Shown here: in pieces, positions 1-7,201 of the stretch | Numbering within the stretch: position 1 is the first letter of the stretch | How the letters are laid out: the number at the start of each line of letters is the position of its first letter | Assembly: GCA_002316795.1 (NCBI GenBank) | Contig: DCEE01000050.1 | Span: 1-26,621, forward strand | Length of the DNA: 26,621 nucleotides | Origin: Synergistaceae bacterium UBA1037 | Lineage (GTDB): Bacteria > Synergistota > Synergistia > Synergistales > Synergistaceae | Direction: 5' to 3' | Translations under genes and position numbers: made by a program | Notes under the pieces: model-generated | The model's input: only the letters and a program-made list of their open reading frames with translations | Told to the model about the DNA's origin: nothing | Databases searched by the model: none

Positions 1-741
1 AGTCTTATATCCGAAATATAGGGAGCCGAAGACTGACAGGCAGACTACGGCACAGATGGCTATCATGATCGAGATCTGATAAAGGATAGCCGTCGTAGGC
101 AGCGTGCCCGAGAGTATCTGGCCGGTCATCATGCCGGGAAGCGAGACTATCCCCATCCCCAGCATCGAATTTAGGGTGGGGAGGAGGGCGGTCTCAAGCG
201 CCTGGTTTACCATCGGGAGCAGGATCTTCTGCGGTGTGACACCGAGGTTCAGCAGGCTTTCCATCTGCTGACGCTTCTCACTGAGCGATTCGCAGAACGT
301 CTTTGTGGCAAGATTAACCCCGGTCATGGCATTGCCGATTATCATGCCGCTGAGGGGAATGACATATTGGGGATCAAATATGCTTTGCCCCACAACAGCG
401 GTCACGAAAAAAATCACTATGCCAAGACCTGAACAGGTTAGGGAAAGTGAGATAGCGATCTTGAATCCCCTGTTCACGCATTTGTTTTTCGAAAGCACCC
501 TGTGTATAGCGAAGAGTATCATGCTTGTCAGGTACATAAGTATGAATATCGGATGCGGATTCTCAAAAATGTATGTGAGGACAAAGCCTGCAAGGGTCAG
601 CTGGAGAGTCAGCCTTACGCTTGCAGCGAAAAGCAATTTTGTCTGATTTATCTTTGCCTTTTTCATTACGGCAAGCACAACAAGGAGCAAAATATAGACG
701 ATGCTGAACTGGATAATGCTTATAGAAGCGATCTCACGCAT
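1..741 (-). CDS. fetB: FetB-type ABC exporter permease (UPF0014 family), C-terminus cut by window edge
   Basis: Membrane subunit of a FetAB-type ABC exporter; the characterised E. coli pair exports iron. About 247 residues are visible and the frame is still open at base 1. The family is about 260 residues long, so only a short tail should be missing. The protein is hydrophobic throughout, with several predicted membrane segments. It carries family-like stretches such as VIPLSGMIIGNAMTG near residue 130 and GVTPQKILLPMVNQALETAL in the coupling-helix region, followed by GMVSLPGMMTGQILSG-like sequence. Its ATG (741-739) overlaps the TAA stop of the upstream ATPase gene by one base, so the two are translationally coupled. 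Family assignment is firm; iron as the substrate is inherited from E. coli and is not shown by the sequence. Confidence 0.88.
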   Translation of the reverse strand, partial: MREIASISIIQFSIVYILLLVVLAVMKKAKINQTKLLFAASVRLTLQLTLAGFVLTYIFENPHPIFILMYLTSMILFAIHRVLSKNKCVNRGFKIAISLSLTCSGLGIVIFFVTAVVGQSIFDPQYVIPLSGMIIGNAMTGVNLATKTFCESLSEKRQQMESLLNLGVTPQKILLPMVNQALETALLPTLNSMLGMGIVSLPGMMTGQILSGTLPTTAILYQISIMIAICAVVCLSVFGSLYFGYKT

Positions 742-1367
742 TATGGCCTGCTCCTTTCAAGTGCGATGATATTGTCTCCGTATTTTTCGGCAAGCGCAAG
801 ATAATGGCTTACTACGATCGTCGTCATCTCATTATCATTGGAAAAATTCTTAATGTTGCTCATCATTACGTCCGAAGATGTGCTGTCCAGGGCTGATGTG
901 GGCTCGTCAAGCATCAGGACTTCCGGCATGAAGGAAAGGAATATTGCTATGTAGACCCGTTGGCGTTCACCGCCCGACATGGTCTCGCATCTTGTATCAA
1001 GGGGAAATTCTGCACTGCATATGCGCAGGAACTTTTCAATATGCTCTTTGGAAGGTACTTCCAGGTCCCTGTATTGGTAATATTTATTGAAGTTTTCTTC
1101 GATAGTGGCTGAGAAAAGAAAGACTGACTGGCTGACCAGGAGAATGTCTCTTCTCAGTCTAATGGTGTCAATATCATCAATATCATTGCCGTTGTAGAGT
1201 ATCTTGCCGCTGTCAGGGGAAAGAGTTCCGTTTATAAGCTTAAGCAGCGTACTTTTACCGCAGCCGCTCGGCCCGTGTATAAATGTAGTTTTTCCCTTTG
1301 CAATTTTTATGTCCGGGTATCTGATCATTGATTGAAAAACGGCCTGAGTGACAGAAATGATATCCAT
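741..1367 (-). CDS. fetA: FetA-type ABC exporter ATP-binding protein
   Basis: Cytoplasmic ATPase of the ABC exporter whose permease follows it. All nucleotide-binding motifs are visible: Walker A GPSGCGKST (residues 32-40), Q-loop Q80, signature SGGERQR (131-137), Walker B LMLDEP with catalytic E155, D-loop SALD and H-loop H188. At 208 residues it is compact, as FetA/YbbL proteins are. I start at ATG 1367, which has AGGAG eight bases upstream. An upstream in-frame TTG at 1382 lies inside that ribosome-binding site. The stop codon overlaps the fetB start. Genomic order (GntR regulator, YaiI-like protein, fetA, fetB) suggests one minus-strand operon, but no promoter directly ahead of fetA is obvious. 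Confidence 0.9.
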   Translation of the reverse strand: MDIISVTQAVFQSMIRYPDIKIAKGKTTFIHGPSGCGKSTLLKLINGTLSPDSGKILYNGNDIDDIDTIRLRRDILLVSQSVFLFSATIEENFNKYYQYRDLEVPSKEHIEKFLRICSAEFPLDTRCETMSGGERQRVYIAIFLSFMPEVLMLDEPTSALDSTSSDVMMSNIKNFSNDNEMTTIVVSHYLALAEKYGDNIIALERSRP

Positions 1368-1396
1368 ACGCTCACTCCTCAATAAAAATAAGGAAG

Positions 1397-1882
1397 TTAA
1401 GGGTCTTTTCGTTGTATTTTTACTGAAACGATCTTCTCAAGAGTTGTCAGAAAACGGGCATCGTCCTCGGCGGTTCTTTTCTTCGGGCCCTTGGTCCTTC
1501 CGCCGTTCCTGCGGAATTTGGCCTTGATCTCCCTCTCTTCGAGCATGAAGGTCATTCTTTCAGCTTCGTATTCTATACCCGCTGGGCTCAACGCGGAGGC
1601 TTTTTTTGAGAGCACGATGGCAGCAAGTCCCCAGTCCTGGGTAACTATAATGTCGCCGCATTCGGTGATGTTTATGATCTTGAGATCTGCTTCCTGTGAT
1701 CCGCTTTCTACGGTTATGTGTTGGGAAGATATTATGTTGTGGTTGAAGCTGGCAACAGTGATCACGGGCACGCCATATTTTGCCCCGGTCTCCAGCGTAA
1801 GCTGCAGGACCGACTTTGGACATGCGTCCGCATCCACTATTATCTTCAGCCTATATTTCTCCGTGGGGAAATCGTCATACAA
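1397..1882 (-). CDS. YaiI/YqxD family protein (UPF0178, DUF188)
   Basis: Member of the YaiI/YqxD family, a PIN-like-fold group with no established biochemical role. The N-terminal hallmark [13 protein letters not shown] is clear. It is followed by [14 protein letters not shown], then [19 protein letters not shown] with a second acidic/Trp motif, and a basic C-terminal tail ([14 protein letters not shown]) typical of the family. The start is uncertain. Relatives begin one residue before KIIVDADA, which here is a CTG (1849) with GGAG nine bases upstream. The nearest conventional start is the TTG at 1882 used here (161 residues). An ATG at 1939 would give 180 residues but overlaps the regulator gene by 41 bases. 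It lies 16 bases after the regulator's stop and before fetA, so cotranscription is likely. Confidence 0.82.
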   Translation of the reverse strand: MYDDFPTEKYRLKIIVDADACPKSVLQLTLETGAKYGVPVITVASFNHNIISSQHITVESGSQEADLKIINITECGDIIVTQDWGLAAIVLSKKASALSPAGIEYEAERMTFMLEEREIKAKFRRNGGRTKGPKKRTAEDDARFLTTLEKIVSVKIQRKDP

Positions 1883-1898
1883 TCCATTCTCAAAACCC

Positions 1899-2654
1899 TT
1901 ATGGCATGTAAATATCCATGCCGGCCCTTTGAGCAGCATTTTTCAGGTGGGTGATGACAGCCTGTTTTGCCTTTTGAGGATCACCCGAAAAAATACTCTC
2001 AACAACATTTCTGTGTTCCGAGAGGACAATTTCAGCTCTCTCAGGGGACATCATGGTCTTTATCCTCAGCTCAGCGGCCAGTGAATGGAGCTTGTTCTGC
2101 AAAAACGCCAGGAATTCTATCAATACTGGGTTGTGGCTTGCTTTCGCGATCGCCTCATTGTATTTAAAGTGAGCATCCTCTCCTGAGGATGAAGTCCTTA
2201 CAGCCTCCTCCATTTCCAAAAGAGAACCTTTGATGGAAGCCATGTCTTCTTTTGTATGCCTCACGGCAGCAAGGCCCGCGGCTTCTGATTCCAGGAGGGC
2301 GCGCATCTCGTAAAAATAGTTTATCTCATCAACTGAGATGGTCTCAAAAACGTCTGAAAAACGAAAAGCTTGTCTCTGGCTGGGGTTTTTAACAATTATT
2401 CCCCTGCCCTGCTTTGATTCAAGTATGTCGTCGTTTTTCAGGCTTGCGATCGCTTCTCTGAGTATAGTTCTGCTGACCCCGTATTTCTGGGCCAATACAG
2501 TTTCAGCAGGGAGGCGGTCTCCCGGAAGCAGCTGGCCTGACTGGATCTCAGACAGGATCATTTTAGATATCTGCGAGGAAAGCCTCTCCGTCTTAAGTTC
2601 GGATGGCATCGTCCCCGACCGTTGATTAATATTTGAGTTTTTCTCCATTAACAT
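1899..2654 (-). CDS. GntR family transcriptional regulator, FadR/FCD subfamily
   Basis: DNA-binding regulator of 251 residues. The winged-helix domain spans about 21-88 and includes the GntR signature [30 protein letters not shown], with the wing GRGIIV at 93-98. The FCD effector domain spans about 105-245. H214 and H236, with the usual 22-residue spacing, match two conserved metal ligands. The first conserved pair, D-x3-H in most members, appears here as H162-x3-N166. I start at ATG 2654, five bases after GAGG; ATG 2648 is an alternative. The gene is divergent from the NicX-like/TTT operon across a 221-base gap. Most FCD regulators of this arrangement repress the adjacent catabolic operon and respond to its acid substrate, so that target is the likely one (inference). 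Confidence 0.9.
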   Translation of the reverse strand: MLMEKNSNINQRSGTMPSELKTERLSSQISKMILSEIQSGQLLPGDRLPAETVLAQKYGVSRTILREAIASLKNDDILESKQGRGIIVKNPSQRQAFRFSDVFETISVDEINYFYEMRALLESEAAGLAAVRHTKEDMASIKGSLLEMEEAVRTSSSGEDAHFKYNEAIAKASHNPVLIEFLAFLQNKLHSLAAELRIKTMMSPERAEIVLSEHRNVVESIFSGDPQKAKQAVITHLKNAAQRAGMDIYMP

Positions 2655-2875
2655 ACATCCCTCTTTCACAGAAAAACAAATTATCGCCATCCATTGCCGT
2701 TGTACATTGAAAATATACAGGCAGTCAATGAATTATTCCAGTACCTAAATTACAGCTGAAAAGCCCGGTCAGGAAAATTCAGTCTTGACAAAAATTTGTA
2801 TGATTGTAGTATTATAATATAAATTGGCCAAAAGAAAATATATACTTATCAAAGATGATTAAGGAGTGTTGTGCT
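2655..2875. promoter_or_regulatory. Divergent control region between the GntR regulator and the NicX-like/TTT operon
   Basis: AT-rich 221-base gap. For the plus-strand operon, TTGACA at 2785-2790 is followed after 16 bases by TAGTAT (2807-2812) with overlapping TATAAT (2813-2818). For the minus-strand regulator, TTGACT reads from 2728 down to 2723 with only a weak -10 (TGTACA) downstream. An imperfect dyad TGTA-N11-TACA (2701-2719) sits over the regulator's putative promoter and could be an operator. AAGGAG at 2861-2866 serves the TTG start at 2876. Promoter positions are by eye; operator assignment is weak. Confidence 0.5.
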
Positions 2876-3850
2876 TTGAAGATGAAAGAGGCCCTCATGA
2901 TGCAGGGAGCAAGGACCATCATGGATAACTGCGTCTCCCTCAGGGCAGGAGAAAATATCCTGATAATTACGGATATGGTGCAGGAGAATATTGCTAAAGT
3001 ACTCGCGGCTGCAGCCGTGGAGCGCGGGGCTGAAGTTGTAGTGAGCGTAATGAAGCCGCGCAAAAAGGCCGGGCAGGAACCTCCCAAGATGATCGCAGAG
3101 AGCATGCTGCATGCAGATGTGATACTTATCCCCGTAAGTTATTCTGTAACACACACTTATGCAGTCAAGGCCGCAGCGGCAAATGGGGCACGTATCCTGG
3201 TCCTTACGGATTTTACTGAGGACATGCTTATCCACGGAGGCATCGAGGCAGACTTCCAGTCGATCAAGCCCGTATGCAAAGCTGTCGCTGACGCATTTGC
3301 GAAGGGAAACAAAGTCCATGTGACATCTCCAGGCGGAACTGACCTCTGGATCGACATCACAGGCAGGCGCGGCAATGCCCTCTACTGTGTGGTCGAACCC
3401 GGCGAATTCTCAACGATACCCACCGTAGAGGCCAATTCATCACCGATAGAGGGATCGGCAAACGGCAGGATAGTCGCGGACGCCAGTATTCCCTATCTTG
3501 GCATAGGTGTTCTTGATGAACCCGTCATAGTAGATGTCAGGGACGGTTTCATCACAAGCATTACAGGAGGCAAACAGGCTGAAGTGCTGAAGAAGGATCT
3601 CGCAAGCCACAACGACCACAACTGCTACAACATTGCGGAACTGGGCGTGGGGCTGAACCCCAAATGCAGAATGTGCGGGATAATGCTTGAGGACGAAGGA
3701 GTCATAGGCACAGCCCACATCGGTATCGGAACAAGCATCACACTAGGCGGGACTGTAAAGGCTCCGACCCATTATGACCTTTTGATGTGGAATCCCAGGA
3801 TAGAGGTCGACGGACAAGTGATCATCGATGGTGATAAAGTCCTCGTCTAA
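2876..3850 (+). CDS. M29-like/NicX-fold metalloprotein (aminopeptidase T or 2,5-dihydroxypyridine dioxygenase superfamily)
   Basis: A 324-residue cytoplasmic protein resembling the group annotated either as leucyl aminopeptidase (aminopeptidase T, M29-like) or as NicX-type 2,5-dihydroxypyridine 5,6-dioxygenase. The C-terminal half holds the recognisable metal-site sequence: HNDHNCYNIAELGVGLNP (H245, H248, E255), EDEGVIGTAHIGIG (H281) and PTHYD (H299, D301). The H-x-D pair matches the arrangement I recall for the NicX iron site. The TTG start at 2876 has AAGGAG nine bases upstream. ATG 2855 is open in frame but precedes that ribosome-binding site. It is first in an operon with tctCBA, so it probably acts on whatever the transporter imports. 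Genuine dioxygenase activity would be odd in an anaerobe. A hydrolytic or other metal-dependent role is equally possible. Confidence 0.75.
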   Translation: MKMKEALMMQGARTIMDNCVSLRAGENILIITDMVQENIAKVLAAAAVERGAEVVVSVMKPRKKAGQEPPKMIAESMLHADVILIPVSYSVTHTYAVKAAAANGARILVLTDFTEDMLIHGGIEADFQSIKPVCKAVADAFAKGNKVHVTSPGGTDLWIDITGRRGNALYCVVEPGEFSTIPTVEANSSPIEGSANGRIVADASIPYLGIGVLDEPVIVDVRDGFITSITGGKQAEVLKKDLASHNDHNCYNIAELGVGLNPKCRMCGIMLEDEGVIGTAHIGIGTSITLGGTVKAPTHYDLLMWNPRIEVDGQVIIDGDKVLV

Positions 3851-3922
3851 GCATAGGCAGAGGCTGTCGAATAAATCAATTCAGAAATGATCTGCAACAA
3901 TAAATTTAAGGAGGAAGTTAAG

Positions 3923-4891
3923 ATGAAAAAGAGCTTTAAAATGATTTTTGCCGTATTGGTCGTATTTACACTTTTTGGAATGACCCTTCCTGCCATGGCC
4001 GCACCATATCCTTCAAAAGCCGTTGTTGCAATAGTTCCTTTCGGACCGGGGGGCGGCAATGATATCCTTATCCGTCTCGTTGCAAAATACATATCACCCG
4101 AGCTTAACAAACAGGCACTGGTAGTCGAAAACAAGCCCGGAGCCGGCGGGCAGATAGGCTGGACAGCACTTGCGAAGGCAAGGCCTGACGGGTACACGAT
4201 CGGGGCGACCAGCCTTCCCTCAATGATACTGGTAAAGAGCCTTCGTAAAAATGTTCCTTTTGAACTGGATGATTTTCAGTATATATGTAATTTCCAGATC
4301 GACCCTATAATCTGGGTGGTCAACAAGGACAGCGAACTCAAAACAGCCAGGGATGTAATGGAATATGCCCGCAAGAACCCCAAGAAGCTCAATGTTGCAG
4401 GAGACGGTCCGCAGAGCAATATTCAACTCCAGCATCTGATCGCATCCAAGCTTCTCAAGATGGAGACGAACTTTGTTTCCTATAGCGGATCAGGTCCTGC
4501 ACTCACAGCCCTTCTGGGGAAACAGGTCGACCTTGCCGTGACGACATTAAGCTCAGCGATCCCGCACATTGAGGGCGGAAGGTTGGTACCTCTTGTTGTC
4601 TTCTATGACAAAAAGCTCCCCGGACTCAGTATCAAGACTTCCAAGGAAGTCTTTGGCATGAACATCCCCTCAGCCGGCACTGCTCTTCGCGGTGTTGCGG
4701 CCCCCAAAAAAATGAACCCAAAGGATATTGCGACGCTTGAGAAGGCTTTTGAAAAAGTCGCGAAAAATCCTGAGTTCTTGGCGCAGGCAAAAGCCCTTGG
4801 ACTGACGATCGAATTCATTGGCAACAAGGAATCAAACAAGCTGGTTGAAGAATCTGCAAAAATAGTTGAAGAGTATAAATCTCTATTTTAG
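3923..4891 (+). CDS. tctC: TTT transporter periplasmic substrate-binding protein (TctC/Bug family)
   Basis: Extracytoplasmic solute receptor of a tripartite tricarboxylate transporter. The 322-residue product begins with a classic signal peptide: basic MKKSFK, a hydrophobic core, and AMA cleavage after residue 26. There is no lipobox cysteine, so it is soluble in the periplasm. Family signatures are VPFGPGGGNDILIRLVA (near 40-56), VVENKPGAGGQIG, PDGYTIG, and the later VSYSGSGPALTALLGKQVDLAV and GVAAPKKMNP. AAGGAGG upstream of ATG 3923 fixes the start; an upstream in-frame ATG at 3887 precedes the ribosome-binding site. Bug proteins bind carboxylates or related small molecules, and the ligand cannot be read from sequence. 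A hairpin follows before tctB, consistent with higher expression of the binding protein than of the membrane parts. Confidence 0.93.
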   Translation: MKKSFKMIFAVLVVFTLFGMTLPAMAAPYPSKAVVAIVPFGPGGGNDILIRLVAKYISPELNKQALVVENKPGAGGQIGWTALAKARPDGYTIGATSLPSMILVKSLRKNVPFELDDFQYICNFQIDPIIWVVNKDSELKTARDVMEYARKNPKKLNVAGDGPQSNIQLQHLIASKLLKMETNFVSYSGSGPALTALLGKQVDLAVTTLSSAIPHIEGGRLVPLVVFYDKKLPGLSIKTSKEVFGMNIPSAGTALRGVAAPKKMNPKDIATLEKAFEKVAKNPEFLAQAKALGLTIEFIGNKESNKLVEESAKIVEEYKSLF

Positions 4892-4915
4892 AACAACTGC
4901 TCTTTAAAATTATGT

Positions 4916-4943
4916 GATCCTTCGCTTTTAAAAGCGGAGGATC
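4916..4943 (+). other. Intercistronic hairpin between tctC and tctB
   Basis: A 28-base inverted repeat with arms GATCCTTCGCTTTT and AAAAGCGGAGGATC, fully paired apart from one G-U wobble. No T-run follows, so it is not a typical intrinsic terminator. Its place directly after the binding-protein gene suggests an mRNA-stabilising or partial-termination element that raises tctC transcript over tctBA. Role is inferred. Confidence 0.6.
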
Positions 4944-4967
4944 TAGATTTAGGGGGACAAAATATTA

Positions 4968-5411
4968 ATGAAAAATAAAACAAAAGAGTTGTTTTTTGCA
5001 GTATCAATATCGATGATCTCATTGCTTCTCCTTGTGACCAGCTTCACCTATCCGCGTGAATCTTCAGATTTTCCAAGATTTTTGTGCGGTCTTATGGTCG
5101 TGTTTTCTTTATCGATACTTGTAAAGACATTGCGTTTACCTGCCGGAACTAAAGAGATCGACACAGGCAATATTTGGGGCAGACTTAAGGTCCCGGCGAT
5201 TGTTTTTTCTGTGACGATCGCGTACATAGTCGGAATAATGTATATCGGATATTTTGTGAGCAGCGTAATATTCTTTATTGGATCCATGTCTGTTTTTGGC
5301 AGAGAGAAACTTATGCCAAAAGCGATAGCAACTGCCGGATTTTTGATTGTGGTATATGCATTATTTGTGAGTTTCCTGGGAATTAGGCTTCCCCAGGGTC
5401 TATTGTTCTAA
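4968..5411 (+). CDS. tctB: TTT transporter small membrane subunit (TctB)
   Basis: The small, poorly conserved membrane component of the tripartite tricarboxylate transporter, 147 residues. Four hydrophobic segments are visible: ELFFAVSISMISLLLLVTSF (8-27), a short one around FLCGLMVVFSLSILV (37-52), VPAIVFSVTIAYIVGIMYIGY through SSVIFFIG (72-102), and AIATAGFLIVVYALFVSFLGI (118-138). The ending FLGIRLPQGLLF is typical for TctB. ATG 4968 follows AGGGGG at a slightly long spacing. It is sandwiched between tctC and tctA, which makes the call secure despite low sequence conservation in this subunit. Confidence 0.9.
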   Translation: MKNKTKELFFAVSISMISLLLLVTSFTYPRESSDFPRFLCGLMVVFSLSILVKTLRLPAGTKEIDTGNIWGRLKVPAIVFSVTIAYIVGIMYIGYFVSSVIFFIGSMSVFGREKLMPKAIATAGFLIVVYALFVSFLGIRLPQGLLF

Positions 5412-5429
5412 CTCCGGAGGTACTGAAAA

Positions 5430-6929
5430 ATGGAGAATTTAATGTCAGGTATAGCACAGGGAATTTTTTCATTAGCTGATCCAATGATATTGCTCATGAT
5501 CTTTGCGGGTACAGTTTTCGGTGTCGTTATCGGAGCACTTCCGGGCCTTACAAGCACCATGGGTGTCGCACTGCTTGTCCCCGTTACCTTTGGAATGAGC
5601 CCGGAGATGGGCCTTGCCCTGCTGGGAGCGATCTACTGCTCTTCGACCTACTCCGGTGCTATCAGTGCCATTCTGATCAACATACCGGGGACTCCCGCTA
5701 ACTGCTGCACTATTCTTGATGGTTACCCAATGACTCAAAAGGGCGAATCAGGAAGAGCAATAGCGCTGGCAACTTCCGCATCCGCATTTGGAGGTTTTAT
5801 CAGCATCTTTGCACTTCTCTTCATGGCGCCTCCCCTGGCAGAATTTGCATTGAAATTTGGAGCGCAGGAATACTTTCTCCTTGCCCTTTTTGGTGTAAGC
5901 GTTATTGCTTCTTTGTCCGACAGAAATATGTTGAAGGGACTATGGGCCGGAGCGCTTGGACTCTTCTTAAGTATCATCGGAATGCACCCGCTTACCGGTG
6001 ATGTAAGATTTACAGCAGGGATAGCTGAACTTTACAGCGGCCTTCCCATTGTGATCGCTCTGATTGGTCTTTACTCAATACCTGAAGTAATCTCTTCATT
6101 AAGTGGATCTGATAATTCTGAAAAACAGGTCAATGCTGTGGGAAGCGGAGTAATTTCACAGATGATGGAGCTTTTTAAATACAAAATGCTTATTTTTAGA
6201 GCTACTGTGATCGGCATAATCGTAGGGATAGTGCCCGGTGCCGGCAGCAGTATAGCCAGTTTTGTGGCATATGATGACGCAAAAAGAAGCTCAAAAACCC
6301 CTGAACTGTTCGGTACCGGAAGTCCGGAAGGGGTAATAGCCTCCGAAACGTCGAACAACGCTGTGGTCGGCGGATCTCTCATTCCGGCTTTAACTTTGGG
6401 CGTCCCGGGCAACGCGGTATCTGCAGTTCTGATCGGCGGTCTTATGATACATGGACTGAAGCCGGGCCCCACTCTTTTTATTGAGAACTCTTCAATAGTT
6501 TACAGTTTCATAATGAGTCTCTTCGTTTCCAATCTCGCGTTCATACCGGTGGGACTCTTTATTGCCCGTTACGGCATAAAATTAATAGAGACTCCGGCTT
6601 CGATCCTTGGCCCCCTTGTGATCGGGCTTGCTGTGATGGGCTCTTACGCCATCAACATGTCTGTGGTAGAGATCATGCTCATGCTCGGGATAGGACTTAT
6701 CGGATTTCTCATGAAAGAATTCGATGTTCCAAGAGAGCCGTTAGTATTGGGTTTGGTTTTGGGGAGCATGGCGGAGGGTGAACTTGCAAGGGCGTTTTCG
6801 CTGGTGCACGGAAGCGTGCCGATGCTTCTGAAGAGCATGGCCACAAGTCCGCTCTCCCTTGTAATAATTGCACTGACCCTTCTTTCCTTATGGCAGGGTG
6901 TCAGAAAACAGTTTCTGAAGAAAAAATAA
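5430..6929 (+). CDS. tctA: TTT transporter large membrane subunit (TctA)
   Basis: Main translocation subunit, 499 residues and about 11-12 membrane segments, the usual size for TctA. The N-terminal family signature is very clear: GALPGLTSTMGVALLVPVTFGM, then a YCSSTYSGAISAILINIPGTPAN motif. The matching second half has GIIVGIVPGAGSSIASFVAYDDAKR (near 262-286) and IPALTLGVPGNAVSAVLIGGLMIHGLKPGP. CGGAGG lies eight bases ahead of ATG 5430, only 18 bases after tctB. The protein acts with TctB in the inner membrane and receives substrate from TctC, driven by ion gradients. It is the last gene of the operon; a strong terminator starts 22 bases after the stop. Confidence 0.96.
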   Translation: MENLMSGIAQGIFSLADPMILLMIFAGTVFGVVIGALPGLTSTMGVALLVPVTFGMSPEMGLALLGAIYCSSTYSGAISAILINIPGTPANCCTILDGYPMTQKGESGRAIALATSASAFGGFISIFALLFMAPPLAEFALKFGAQEYFLLALFGVSVIASLSDRNMLKGLWAGALGLFLSIIGMHPLTGDVRFTAGIAELYSGLPIVIALIGLYSIPEVISSLSGSDNSEKQVNAVGSGVISQMMELFKYKMLIFRATVIGIIVGIVPGAGSSIASFVAYDDAKRSSKTPELFGTGSPEGVIASETSNNAVVGGSLIPALTLGVPGNAVSAVLIGGLMIHGLKPGPTLFIENSSIVYSFIMSLFVSNLAFIPVGLFIARYGIKLIETPASILGPLVIGLAVMGSYAINMSVVEIMLMLGIGLIGFLMKEFDVPREPLVLGLVLGSMAEGELARAFSLVHGSVPMLLKSMATSPLSLVIIALTLLSLWQGVRKQFLKKK

Positions 6930-6950
6930 CATTTTTCTGCTGAAATGATC

Positions 6951-6989
6951 AAAAAGCCGGGCCCTGTATCAAGGGGCCCGGCTTTTTGT
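6951..6989 (+). terminator. Rho-independent terminator of the tctCBA operon
   Basis: Perfect 14-base-pair stem (AAAAAGCCGGGCCC, loop of nine, GGGCCCGGCTTTTT) ending in a T-run at 6983-6987. The A-run on the left arm makes it usable from either side, but the flanking genes are both plus-strand, so it separates the TTT operon from the polysaccharide locus. Confidence 0.92.
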
Positions 6990-7201
6990 CTGAATATAAA
7001 TACTCAGAACTTGGGCAGATGAAGTATCATTGTCTTAAAGAATTACCCCCGTCTGTATGAAGATCAAATTCGTTCTCAGAGATGTATATGCAGTAGCGAT
7101 GATGAATTATAATAAGCAGCATATTAAAGTTTTAGTTCTGCGGCCTGTAATATACACAACAGACTGCAGTTTTAGTTTTCTGCACTGAGAGGAGTGTGCC
7201 T
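6990..7201 (+). promoter_or_regulatory. Probable promoter and leader of the polysaccharide operon
   Basis: A 212-base AT-rich gap with no coding signal. A perfect TATAAT lies at 7108-7113, but no good -35 at 15-19 bases is visible, which suggests an activator-dependent promoter if it is real. Downstream are paired AGTTTTAGTT repeats (listed separately) and the ribosome-binding site GAGAGGAG (7187-7194) for ATG 7202. I looked for the conserved cores of c-di-GMP-I and -II riboswitches and did not find them. Confidence 0.4.
7128..7184 (+). repeat. Direct repeat AGTTTTAGTT spaced exactly 40 bp, with overlapping dyad
   Basis: AGTTTTAGTT occurs at 7128-7137 and again at 7168-7177, each followed by CTGC (directly, or after TT). 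The second copy is framed by inverted arms TGCAG (7165-7169) and CTGCA (7180-7184), ending three bases before the ribosome-binding site. The spacing is about four helical turns, as for paired regulator sites. No regulator is identified. Confidence 0.45.

Noticed and set aside
2876..3850. Confident annotation as NicX 2,5-dihydroxypyridine dioxygenase
   Set aside because: The metal-site residues fit the superfamily, but the same family includes proteins called aminopeptidase T, and an O2-dependent enzyme is doubtful in a probable anaerobe.
6990..7201. c-di-GMP riboswitch ahead of the polysaccharide operon
   Set aside because: Neither the GEMM-I CACGCACAGGGCAAACC core with GGACGCAAAGCCTCCGGCC nor the class II core is present.
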